The translations under genes were made by a program, and so were the position numbers. Positions 25,441-32,532 of a DNA stretch of 32,532 bases are shown here, piece by piece. The notes beneath the pieces were generated by a model, which did not search any database, had not been told where the DNA came from, and saw only the letters and a list, made by a program, of their open reading frames with translations. How positions within the stretch are numbered: the stretch's first letter is position 1; each line of letters opens with the position of its first letter. Source of the DNA: Planctomycetota bacterium (GTDB taxonomy: Bacteria > Planctomycetota > UBA11346); the NCBI GenBank assembly GCA_028280785.1, contig JANQLF010000112.1, forward strand, positions 1-32,532. Direction: 5' to 3'.

Positions 25441-25683
25441 CTAATAATCGGTAAAAAATTTATTGTATAATTTCTTGCCGTGGAGCAGGCCAAGACCGGT
25501 TTCTTCTCGAATCAGACGTATGGCATCCTCCTCGTCTTCTTCGAGCATTGCATCAACAACATCAGAGCTGGGGGTGTAGGGGTAGGATTCGACATCAAAG
25601 TCATCAACGTAGTTGTTGATGCTTTTCTGAATAACTAGTGTGGTCGCAAAAGTGGCAAACAAGAGAATCCAAAATAATAACAC
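25441..25683 (-). CDS. Small membrane protein with ribosomal L7/L12 C-terminal-like segment
   Basis: This is an 80-residue protein from a GTG start with a strong AAGGAGG about six bases upstream. Residues 1-19 are one hydrophobic span (LLFWILLFATFATTLVIQ). A Pro/Ser/Asp linker follows, then an acidic helix (AMLEEDEEDAIRLI) and REETGLGLLHGKKLYNKFF. The latter resembles the IK-x-VR-xxTGLGLKEAKDLVE signature of the L7/L12 C-terminal domain (PF00542). The similarity covers only about 25 residues. Such fragments occur in small bacterial membrane proteins of unknown role. It is probably anchored with the C-terminus in the cytoplasm, although orientation is not certain. Confidence 0.75.
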   Translation of the reverse strand: MLLFWILLFATFATTLVIQKSINNYVDDFDVESYPYTPSSDVVDAMLEEDEEDAIRLIREETGLGLLHGKKLYNKFFTDY

Positions 25684-25905
25684 CGCGGCCCTCCTTGATA
25701 ACGCAGCAGTCTAACAGCAAAACGTCTATGGCTAGCTGATGTTCTTCCAAATGAGATAGTGGCCAAAAACCCTTGAAAAAACGACTATTTATGTTGAAAA
25801 AAGTTGTCGGAACTCATCAAACACTTGCCCTTATCGTTTCAGGATTGTAACCAGACAGCGCCCAAACAGCCGTTATAACTGTTACGCGATTTAAAGGAGT
25901 GTTCT

Positions 25906-27588
25906 ATGTCTCAGCGCCCAAATGTACTCGTTGTTTTGACCGATGATCAGGGATTCGGTGATTGTTCTTTCTATGGGCACCCTTTTCTAAAAACACCACA
26001 TATGGATGCGATTGCGACTGAAGGTATTAGCTTTGAGCAATTTCATGTAACGCCGATGTGCGCGCCAACACGCGGCGCCTTTTTTAGCGGTGTGCATCCG
26101 TTACGGAATATGGCCTTATCGACCGTCGATGGTCGGCATAGTTTGCGACCGGATATTACCTGTATGCCCCAGGCATTTGCTGATGCGGGTTATCGCACGG
26201 GTTTATTTGGTAAATGGCATTTAGGGCGTAATTGGCCAAACCGCCCACAGGACAAAGGTTTTGCACAATTTCGTGGGCATTATGGCTTTGGTACAACGGG
26301 CATTAGTTGTCATTGGAATTGTGATTATCAAGACCCATGGCTTGTTGATGAGCAAGGTGCATTTACCCAGGCACAAGGTTTTTGTACTGATGTGTTTTTT
26401 AATCAATGTATGGATTGGATTGGTGATAACGACGATCCATTTTATGCAGTGATTGCAACGAATGCGCCGCACTTCCCATTTTGGGCGCCACATGATTTAA
26501 CCGAGAAATATAAAGACACCGATAATCCTGAATTCTTTGCGATGATGGAGAACCTTGATGATAATTTAGGACGCATGGATTCATTTTTAAAAGATCGCAG
26601 TATTTTAGAGAATACGATTGTTTTATTCTTTACTGATAATGGCCCCGTAGGTGGGCGCAGCACCTACACCGCTGGTTTACGTGGTGGCAAAGGCACCCCG
26701 TGGGAGGGTGGCCATAATGTGCCGTTATTTGTACGTTATCCGAATGGTGGTGTTGATGGTGGAAGGGTGGTCAAAGGTTTGGTTACCGTTGAAGATTTAT
26801 ATCCAACGCTGCTTGAATTTTGCGATGTGGCTGCGCCTGAAAATGCAGAATTCGATGGTATGAGCGTTTGTGCAGCGATGTGTGGTGATGAAGAACAAGT
26901 CAAAGATCGTCGTTTAGTAGTGCAAATTGATCGCGGATCCATAACGCCAAAATCAGCCTGTATCATGTGGAAGGATTGGCGCATCGTTTGGAGTGATTCG
27001 TTGTATAATGTTGCCAACGATCGGCACCAGGACCATCAAATTGCTGCAGAGCATCCTGATGTTTTTTATGATATGTGGTCAAATTATCAGCAGTGGTTTG
27101 GACCTTTGCATGGACCGGCGGAAGAAACACTACCCGAGCACATTGGTGGCGAACAGGAATTGGTAATTTTAGATAGCAGTCATGCTAAAGGTGGTACCGA
27201 TGGGCAAGGCGGTGTGCGCACGGCCAATCAAAAACGTGGAAAATTACAAGGTCCATGGTTAATCGAAGCGCATCGCAGTGGCACGTATCAAATTACCTTA
27301 CGTCGTTGGCCAAAAGAGTCGGGATTAAAACTCACCGAGGGCTGTCCGCCATTTGCAACGAAATTATCTGGTCCACCAGAACCGGAAGGTGTCGCAATAC
27401 CGATTGCAAAAGGACTTTTAGATGTTGATGGCTATCAGCACCAATCTGCTATAGATGATGACCCATGCGGTATCAATTTTGAAATTAATTTAGATCAAGG
27501 CCGTCATGAAATACGTGGCTTATTTGCCGATGAGTCAGATAAGCCTCTGTGCTCAGCTTTTTATGCCGAGGTCACTTATTGCGAATAG
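25906..27588 (+). CDS. Type I sulfatase, cysteine type, with C-terminal beta-sandwich, no signal peptide
   Basis: In this 560-residue protein, VLVVLTDDQGFGD gives calcium ligands D13 and D14, and TPMCAPTRGAFFSG carries CAPTR with C52 as the formylglycine precursor (CxPxR). FGKWHLGRNW near 105 and FFTDNGPVGG near 245 supply the other active-site residues. After about residue 410 an extra beta-rich domain runs to the end (GTYQITLRRWP, GRHEIRGLFAD), as in longer sulfatases of this type. AAAGGAG precedes the ATG by about six bases. There is no signal peptide. It is followed after 30 bp by an alpha-galactosidase, so the pair may desulfate and then hydrolyse a sulfated galactoside. It is clearly a different subfamily from the sulfatase at 19778. 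Confidence 0.93.
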   Translation: MSQRPNVLVVLTDDQGFGDCSFYGHPFLKTPHMDAIATEGISFEQFHVTPMCAPTRGAFFSGVHPLRNMALSTVDGRHSLRPDITCMPQAFADAGYRTGLFGKWHLGRNWPNRPQDKGFAQFRGHYGFGTTGISCHWNCDYQDPWLVDEQGAFTQAQGFCTDVFFNQCMDWIGDNDDPFYAVIATNAPHFPFWAPHDLTEKYKDTDNPEFFAMMENLDDNLGRMDSFLKDRSILENTIVLFFTDNGPVGGRSTYTAGLRGGKGTPWEGGHNVPLFVRYPNGGVDGGRVVKGLVTVEDLYPTLLEFCDVAAPENAEFDGMSVCAAMCGDEEQVKDRRLVVQIDRGSITPKSACIMWKDWRIVWSDSLYNVANDRHQDHQIAAEHPDVFYDMWSNYQQWFGPLHGPAEETLPEHIGGEQELVILDSSHAKGGTDGQGGVRTANQKRGKLQGPWLIEAHRSGTYQITLRRWPKESGLKLTEGCPPFATKLSGPPEPEGVAIPIAKGLLDVDGYQHQSAIDDDPCGINFEINLDQGRHEIRGLFADESDKPLCSAFYAEVTYCE

Positions 27589-27618
27589 CAATGCACATCT
27601 GACTTATAGAATTTTGGT

Positions 27619-29385
27619 ATGAGTCAAAATACATATACTGCGCATGGTCTCGAATTGAGTGTATTAGGCGATCTTGGTGCATTTAATTGTTCGTTTAATG
27701 TTACAGAACTATCTGCGCAACATTTTTTGTTGGGGATTGAACTTGAGGCGTCACAAGACGCTCCTGCACCAGACATTGAGATAGCCTGGTGTTTTCCTGG
27801 AACCGCAGCACTTTGTCGTTGGACCACACGTCAGGGTGCAAGCCATCATTTGCCAGCTGATTGGCAGGGTTATACAGAAAAATCGCAAGCGACTGCGCAA
27901 GCACCAGTCGTAAGTTTTTTTCACCCTGATGGTACGAATCGTTTTACCATGGCATTTAGTGATGCCTTACATCCAGTGCAAATGAAGGCTGGGATTAATG
28001 AAGAACAGGCGCAAGTCGATTGTCGGATAAAGCCTTTTGGGCCACATACGAAACAACAACAAAAGTTTAATCTAAGTATATTAATTGATCAGCGTTCGGT
28101 GCCCTATTACCAGTCTTTGAAAGATGTGTCTGATTGGTGGGCATCTTTGCCAGGTTATCAGCCATGTGCTGTGCCAAATGTTGGTAAATTGCCGATGTAT
28201 TCAACCTGGTACAGTTTTCATCAAAAATTGACCAGTGCTGAAATAGAAAAGCAATGTGTTTTAGCTAAAGAATTAGGTTGCGCAGCAGTTATCGTCGATG
28301 ATGGATGGCAAACTAAGGATAGTAATCGTGGTTATGCATTTACTGGTGATTGGAAACCAGAACGACTTAGCGATATGCCTGAACACGTGCAGCGCGTTCA
28401 CGATATCGATATGCAGTACATGCTTTGGTATTCGGTGCCCTATGTAGGGTTTGACAGTGATATTTATTCACGGTTTAAAGGCAAATATTTATATGAACAA
28501 GAGCGATCGCGTGCGGCGGTATTTGATCCACGTTATTCGGACGTACGCGAATATTTGATTTCTATTTATGAAGCGGCTTTGCGCGAATGGAAATTAGATG
28601 GTTTTAAGCTTGATTTTGTTGATTGCTTTTACGATCCAGGTGAGGATATGCCTGATGCAGCAGAAGGTCGAGATTTTTCCTGCGTTTATGAGGCTGCCGA
28701 TCAATTAATGCGTGATGTTTATGATCGATTGCATGCTCTTAACAATGATGTGCTTATAGAATTTAGGCAGTCCTATATTGGGCCATTGATGCGTCGCTAT
28801 GGTAATCTTTTTCGTGCTGGTGATTGTCCAATGGATGCAATAATGAATCGCGTTCGCACTATCGATATTAGATTGCTGGCAGGCACGACAGCAACGCATG
28901 CGGATATGATTATGTGGCATCCGCATGACAGTGTAGAAAACGCAGCCTTGCAATTGCTTAATGTATTCTTTTCGGTCCCGCAGATTTCTGTTCTCTTGGA
29001 TAAGATACCAGAATCGCATCAAACAATGTTGCGACATTATTTGAATTTCTGGATCGAACATCGTGCCTGTTTGCTTGATGGACAATTAGTACCCTTGCAT
29101 CCAGAGCAGAATTATCCATTGGTATCTAGCTATCATGCGGACGAATGTGTTACGCTTGCTTTTGCTCAGCAGGTCATTTCGTTCGATGATCAATCACTAC
29201 CGCATTATTATGTGATCAATGCTAGCGGTGAGGATGGGGTCTATGTGCAGGCTGCGCAACTTGGGAATAAAAACGTCGCAATCTATGATTGTTGTGGCAC
29301 AGAAGTTTCATCCAGTAGCGTAGATTTTTCAAGTGCAGTACAGCAACTGAAAATTCCCGCATCCGGAATGGCGTGTATTAGCTAA
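27619..29385 (+). CDS. Alpha-galactosidase-like glycoside hydrolase (clan GH-D, GH36 type)
   Basis: In this 588-residue protein, an N-terminal beta-sandwich (to about 185) precedes a TIM barrel. VIVDDGWQ at 225-231, DGFKLDFVD with nucleophile D332 and FRAGDCP with acid/base D402 are the clan GH-D catalytic motifs. YSTWYSFH near 194 forms the start of the barrel. A C-terminal beta domain ends the protein. It should cleave alpha-galactosides or close relatives with retention. There is no signal peptide, so it is intracellular. No clear ribosome site precedes ATG 27619, and it may be translated by coupling with the sulfatase 30 bp upstream. It overlaps the convergent beta-helix gene by 8 bp. Confidence 0.9.
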   Translation: MSQNTYTAHGLELSVLGDLGAFNCSFNVTELSAQHFLLGIELEASQDAPAPDIEIAWCFPGTAALCRWTTRQGASHHLPADWQGYTEKSQATAQAPVVSFFHPDGTNRFTMAFSDALHPVQMKAGINEEQAQVDCRIKPFGPHTKQQQKFNLSILIDQRSVPYYQSLKDVSDWWASLPGYQPCAVPNVGKLPMYSTWYSFHQKLTSAEIEKQCVLAKELGCAAVIVDDGWQTKDSNRGYAFTGDWKPERLSDMPEHVQRVHDIDMQYMLWYSVPYVGFDSDIYSRFKGKYLYEQERSRAAVFDPRYSDVREYLISIYEAALREWKLDGFKLDFVDCFYDPGEDMPDAAEGRDFSCVYEAADQLMRDVYDRLHALNNDVLIEFRQSYIGPLMRRYGNLFRAGDCPMDAIMNRVRTIDIRLLAGTTATHADMIMWHPHDSVENAALQLLNVFFSVPQISVLLDKIPESHQTMLRHYLNFWIEHRACLLDGQLVPLHPEQNYPLVSSYHADECVTLAFAQQVISFDDQSLPHYYVINASGEDGVYVQAAQLGNKNVAIYDCCGTEVSSSSVDFSSAVQQLKIPASGMACIS

Positions 29386-30832
29386 GCTGGATGCATTCGT
29401 TGAGTGCTTGATTTTGCGATACTTGAATAGATTTCCCGCTCTCGGTATTTACATTTTTTAGAGTGACCGATTCACAGCGCTGATAAGGAAATGGCTGATC
29501 AGATACATCGGGATTATCAGGATCGGTAAAGACGACAGGACCGGTGTAATCGTCTGGCGTGTTGCTGTCATCAATATCGAGGCCATTAATGACAACAGAC
29601 TTTGGCATAAAACAGGGGTAACCGAAATCATGAGTCCCATCATTATGCGTGGCAAATAATCGTGGTTTTGTTTCCTCTCCGCATGATGGTATCCAACGAA
29701 CATTGGTGACTTCAACGTCACCTTCCCAGGTGCTGCCATAATCACCACGGAAGCTTGCGAGTGTCGGGCCATAGGTAGTCGTGTTTTCTATTTTCAATGT
29801 GCCACGACCAATGGCATTGAGGCCCATGTGACCGAGGGTGCAATTGCGAATAATATACGTGCCGGATACACCCATATGGGTATCCATGCGCGATAATTCA
29901 CAGCCGTCGAGTAATATATTTTTGCAAAAATTAGAGCCAATAACACCCCAACGAGTGCGGTCTTTGATGTGATTCATGCGACAATTAATTAAGCTAAAAT
30001 TAACGATGTTGTTAGCATGTAAGTCATAAGAGCCCATGTTGACTGGTTCACCGGCACTGCCGATTGTTGAATAAATTTTGTGACCGGTGGCAAAGCAATT
30101 TTGATAGGTGACATTGGCACATTTACTGGCATCTAAAAATCCACGATAGGGATGACCGTATTCGGTTTCACCGACCACGTAATGCGTTACCGAATCAATA
30201 ACGGTATTTGAGCGACCAATAGTAATACCGCGCGAATGATAATTATAACCGGTTTCTTGGCGCATGCGATTGGCATAAGTAGTAAATATTCCGCCGCTGA
30301 TGCTTAAGGTTTTTTCTGGAATCGGTTTGGCTCTGACATTACTGATATGGTCGTAATCCCAATCGATATCGCCTTCGATGCTGCCATCAGGATGAAGAAT
30401 AAAGCAATCAGATTGAGGAAAACCGGCGTTCTGATTGAGTCCACGTCTGATGTACACATTATGCTGATCATTTTCGACCAAAATAAAGGTAGATTGATCG
30501 ACTTTAATATCGAGTTGTCGCTGGTCGCGGTGCAGTTTTTTGATTGGCAGCGTTGTGTGTTCGATTCCTGATCGTACATTGAATAACCACTCTTTATGGT
30601 CCTCAAGATCGGTGTCATCGATAATAAAACGTGCGGTATTCCAGTCGGTATCGGTTTCGATATTGGCCGTGAGGGCTCTGCGACCGAGGTGATAACAAGC
30701 ATCTGGGCGAGCGACTACTTTCTGCCCAGTTTTATTAGCTTCTTCATGTGCTTGGCATATGGCTGGTAAATCATCGTTGATACCGTCGCCTTTTGCGCCA
30801 AATGCTTCGTAAGTGATTATATCAGTAGCCAT
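29378..30832 (-). CDS. Pectate-lyase-3/polygalacturonase-type beta-helix protein without signal peptide
   Basis: In this 484-residue protein, ITYEAFGAKGDGINDDLPAI is the hallmark N-terminus of the Pectate_lyase_3 / GH28-like beta-helix group. Coils follow with ordered Asn- and Ile-rich turns (SGGIFTTY, NVTYQNCFATG, NFSLINCRMNH, NILLDGCELSRM, YIIRNCTLGHMG). SYDLHANN and DTHMG segments supply His and Asp that could be catalytic, but GH28's exact motifs are absent, so the activity is undefined. The protein starts MATDIITYE with GGGG upstream and no signal peptide, which is unusual for this fold. It faces the GH36 gene with an 8-bp overlap. Confidence 0.85.
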   Translation of the reverse strand: MATDIITYEAFGAKGDGINDDLPAICQAHEEANKTGQKVVARPDACYHLGRRALTANIETDTDWNTARFIIDDTDLEDHKEWLFNVRSGIEHTTLPIKKLHRDQRQLDIKVDQSTFILVENDQHNVYIRRGLNQNAGFPQSDCFILHPDGSIEGDIDWDYDHISNVRAKPIPEKTLSISGGIFTTYANRMRQETGYNYHSRGITIGRSNTVIDSVTHYVVGETEYGHPYRGFLDASKCANVTYQNCFATGHKIYSTIGSAGEPVNMGSYDLHANNIVNFSLINCRMNHIKDRTRWGVIGSNFCKNILLDGCELSRMDTHMGVSGTYIIRNCTLGHMGLNAIGRGTLKIENTTTYGPTLASFRGDYGSTWEGDVEVTNVRWIPSCGEETKPRLFATHNDGTHDFGYPCFMPKSVVINGLDIDDSNTPDDYTGPVVFTDPDNPDVSDQPFPYQRCESVTLKNVNTESGKSIQVSQNQALNECIQLS

Positions 30833-30905
30833 GTCTGCCCCACAGCGATGTAGTTTAGGGCAGGATTGAAAGCGAAACAGTAAACAATAGGTCTATGGCA
30901 GCGAA

Positions 30906-31073
30906 TTAATTATTGTCAAAAATTGCATTAATTAATTTCTTGACTTCGAGTCGAGCAGCTTCTCTTTCTTCATCGCAGGATACGTTTGTGAATCGTTGAG
31001 AATCTTTTTGAGTCTGTGTAAAGGTGTCAGTTGTAGTTCTTGGATGTTGCTGATTACAGTCGGTCTTGTCCAT
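30906..31073 (-). CDS. Small hypothetical protein, 55 residues
   Basis: This is a complete ATG-TAA frame of 55 codons preceded by AAAGGA five bases before the ATG, one of the better ribosome sites in the window. The first half is polar (MDKTDCNQQHPRTTT, then QTQKDSQ). The second half is a charged amphipathic helix (DEEREAARLEVKKLINAIF). Two Cys occur at residues 6 and 33. There is no membrane span or known motif. It stands alone downstream of the GH172 gene and upstream of the beta-helix gene on the same strand. Start and frame are convincing; function is unknown. Confidence 0.5.
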   Translation of the reverse strand: MDKTDCNQQHPRTTTDTFTQTQKDSQRFTNVSCDEEREAARLEVKKLINAIFDNN

Positions 31074-31232
31074 ACCTATCCTTTCACTTCACCGCATAAA
31101 CTGTCGGAATTCGTCGCTATGATTTTGCTGTGTAGTTAATTACTAGAAGTAACTATGTACAATTAGACGACAACGCTCTTCGATGGTTCCATGGCCAATT
31201 CCAAAAAAATCATACTATATAAACCTAGTTAT

Positions 31233-31281
31233 AAATTAAGCTTCTGAAGAGTGCTTTTGATAGGCTCGGAAAGCTTAATTT
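31233..31281 (-). terminator. Terminator-like inverted repeat after GH172 gene
   Basis: AAATTAAGCTT (31233-31243) and AAGCTTAATTT (31271-31281) are perfect 11-base arms around a 27-base loop, about 70 bases downstream of the minus-strand stop. The T-run is better on the plus strand (ATTTTT), so termination could work in both directions. The rest of 31074-31351 is AT-rich and shows no gene. Confidence 0.45.
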
Positions 31282-31351
31282 TTGACAAGAATTTATGGTC
31301 TATTCTGTGCTCGATTTCGCGTTAAACGACGACGATTATCGACAATTGTTT

Positions 31352-32386
31352 TTACTGACCGTCCCAAGAATGGTCGATATCCCGTACCCGATACCAACAC
31401 AATAGGTCCTTCGTCTCAGGGAGCTTTGGGTTTTGACCCTCTGCAGAATTGAGCATGGCAAAGGCTACTGACGAATACGCATAGGGTTTTAAATCGTCTA
31501 ATTCCCAAAGATTGTGAAAATGCATGCGCATGCGTTTATTAAAATAAATAGCATCCTGATCATGAATGCGATACATCGCAACGGCTGCGTGAATGACATC
31601 TTTCACCGCTACGCCGTGCAGTGGACCATGAAAGCAACCTTCACGAAAATACCAGCCTCCGAGAAAGTAATCCTCGAGTCCGGTGCCGATAATGCGCGCT
31701 TCATCCCAGTCATCGTCGACATAAATAAATTCAGGTGCTTCTAAATAACGCAAATAGCATTTTTCTTCACTCTGCATCGACAGGGTGCAGCCAAGGTATT
31801 TTCCTGTGCCAGTGAAATTGGCAATAGGCATCGGATCTGTGCCGGCTTTGATGTCGGTATTAAATTGAGCATGAAAATAACTTGGTGTTTGTTCTACAAC
31901 AGCTTCATCGAGCTGATAGACAGCATTCAGGAATATTTCAGTATCGGCGTTTTCGTCTTTATTTTCAATTTCAATACGAAAACCTTCGCGGAATGGCATG
32001 GGGAATTTGCAGAAAAAACCGCCACTCGACATACCGAAATAGTGTGATGCGAAATTAGCAACACGACATAAGCCGACGCCAAAGAAATCGCCAATGGGTG
32101 CTTCAACGGCAGGTTTTTCAGCGCCATCCCAATAAATTTTGAGAATAACGGTTTTCAGTAAAGACTGATGGACTTCGGTCTGTGGCGCCCAATGGCCCCA
32201 AAACCAGTTCGGCATAGTCATCCAAATATTAGCAATAAAACCACAACCTTTAACTTCGCCGATGCTGATGCTTTCTCCGCTCCTCAGTGCTTTGGTTTTT
32301 TTATTAATGCTTCTGTCGAAGGTGCTGAGTTGTTGTGTGGTATATTTCTGAGCAGTATGTATTGGTGTATCTAATAAAGCGTTCAT
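31352..32386 (-). CDS. GH172 family protein (DUF2961)
   Basis: This 344-residue protein shows the DUF2961/GH172 sequence order: IANIWMT near 51, WDGAEKPAVEAPIGDFFG at 86-103, FPMPFREGFRIEIEN near 128-141, YLEAPEF at 214-220 and GTGLEDYFLGGWYF at 234-247, with E238 a probable catalytic Glu by family comparison. It ends with a jelly-roll pattern including YRIHDQDAIYF. Characterised GH172 enzymes act on difructose dianhydride or on alpha-fructo- and D-arabino-furanosides, often as oligomers. There is no signal peptide. It follows the partial upstream gene by 18 bp. The furanoside theme may link it to the GH32-like gene at 3529. Confidence 0.88.
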   Translation of the reverse strand: MNALLDTPIHTAQKYTTQQLSTFDRSINKKTKALRSGESISIGEVKGCGFIANIWMTMPNWFWGHWAPQTEVHQSLLKTVILKIYWDGAEKPAVEAPIGDFFGVGLCRVANFASHYFGMSSGGFFCKFPMPFREGFRIEIENKDENADTEIFLNAVYQLDEAVVEQTPSYFHAQFNTDIKAGTDPMPIANFTGTGKYLGCTLSMQSEEKCYLRYLEAPEFIYVDDDWDEARIIGTGLEDYFLGGWYFREGCFHGPLHGVAVKDVIHAAVAMYRIHDQDAIYFNKRMRMHFHNLWELDDLKPYAYSSVAFAMLNSAEGQNPKLPETKDLLCWYRVRDIDHSWDGQ

Positions 32387-32404
32387 TGTTCTCTATGCCT
32401 TCGT

Positions 32405-32532
32405 TTATGGAGTTAGCACGAGGTACAGGGCGTCGCTTGGTATAGCAAAGCTGCTCTTGCCACCAGACTGTTGTACGTTTTTGCTTTCACGTGCGAGACC
32501 GTTGGCATCCAGGGTGTGTACCCGTTTAATGG
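32405..32532 (-). CDS. C-terminus of an unidentified protein (truncated by window)
   Basis: An open minus-strand frame enters from the window edge and stops at 32405-32407, giving 41 residues that end SFAIPSDALYLVLTP. Endings of this shape (Phe/Ile strand, DALYLVL, stop) are frequent in beta-sandwich tails of glycosidases, but the fragment is too short to assign. It is 18 bp upstream of the GH172 gene and on the same strand, so an operon is likely. Confidence 0.5.
   Translation of the reverse strand, partial: IKRVHTLDANGLARESKNVQQSGGKSSFAIPSDALYLVLTP

Noticed and set aside
28705..29085. 126-residue minus-strand frame inside the GH36 gene
   Set aside because: It lies across the catalytic domain of a convincing gene and has no start signal or motif.
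30304..30702. 132-residue minus-strand frame inside the beta-helix gene
   Set aside because: Out-of-frame shadow of the 484-residue protein, with no ribosome site.
31316..31430. Short plus-strand frame and TATA-like stretches near the GH172 3' end
   Set aside because: No ribosome site, overlaps the real gene antisense, and composition is that of AT-rich intergenic DNA.

Overview
The window is about 43 % GC (by eye) and densely coded on both strands. It looks like an accessory carbohydrate-processing region from a marine member of the PVC bacteria. Lentisphaerota are my first guess, with Verrucomicrobiota or Planctomycetota possible. The reasons are two formylglycine-type sulfatases, DUF2961/GH172, DUF5107-TPR, Gfo/Idh/MocA, AP2-type isomerase and UroD-like genes, and secreted coiled-coil proteins whose repeat grammar is common in PVC genomes. 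I saw no rRNA, tRNA, insertion sequence, phage gene or CRISPR array.

Layout. 1-756 is the 3' part of a degenerate SGNH-like protein. 760-3527 is a minus-strand pair (TIM-barrel isomerase, Gfo/Idh/MocA oxidoreductase) divergent from an AraC regulator. 3529-6918 is a mirrored module: GH32/43-like glycosidase and PhyH-type Fe(II)/2-oxoglutarate dioxygenase, divergent from a second AraC regulator. 6922-7656 encodes a secreted coiled-coil protein. 7937-11697 holds an FAD oxidoreductase and two UroD-like proteins. 11970-18725 holds a secreted beta-helix protein, a second SGNH-like tandem protein, a DUF5107-TPR protein and a large secreted PVC-type protein. 18886-24569 holds an M14 lipoprotein, a sulfatase and four phosphoester-hydrolase folds. 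24641-25683 holds an unrecognised basic protein and a small membrane protein with an L7/L12-like C-terminus. 25906-30832 holds a second sulfatase, a GH36 alpha-galactosidase and a signal-less pectate-lyase-like beta-helix protein. 30906-32532 holds a 55-residue small protein, a GH172/DUF2961 protein and the C-terminus of a further gene.

How it may work. Both sulfatases and all recognisable glycosidase or lyase-like enzymes lack signal peptides, so the simplest reading is intracellular trimming of imported, sulfated and otherwise decorated oligosaccharides. Gfo/Idh/MocA, isomerase, FAD and PhyH enzymes would then rework the released sugars. Two AraC regulators probably sense the products. No transporter, FGE/anSME sulfatase-maturation enzyme or sugar kinase lies in the window, so these parts must be elsewhere.

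The non-coding signals I consider best are a promoter with repeats and an 18-bp palindrome before the DUF5107-TPR gene (17028-17135), and a run of perfect dyads at 14827-14933. All eight convergent gene pairs are almost abutting or overlapping. Family calls come from reading motifs by eye; no database search was run.
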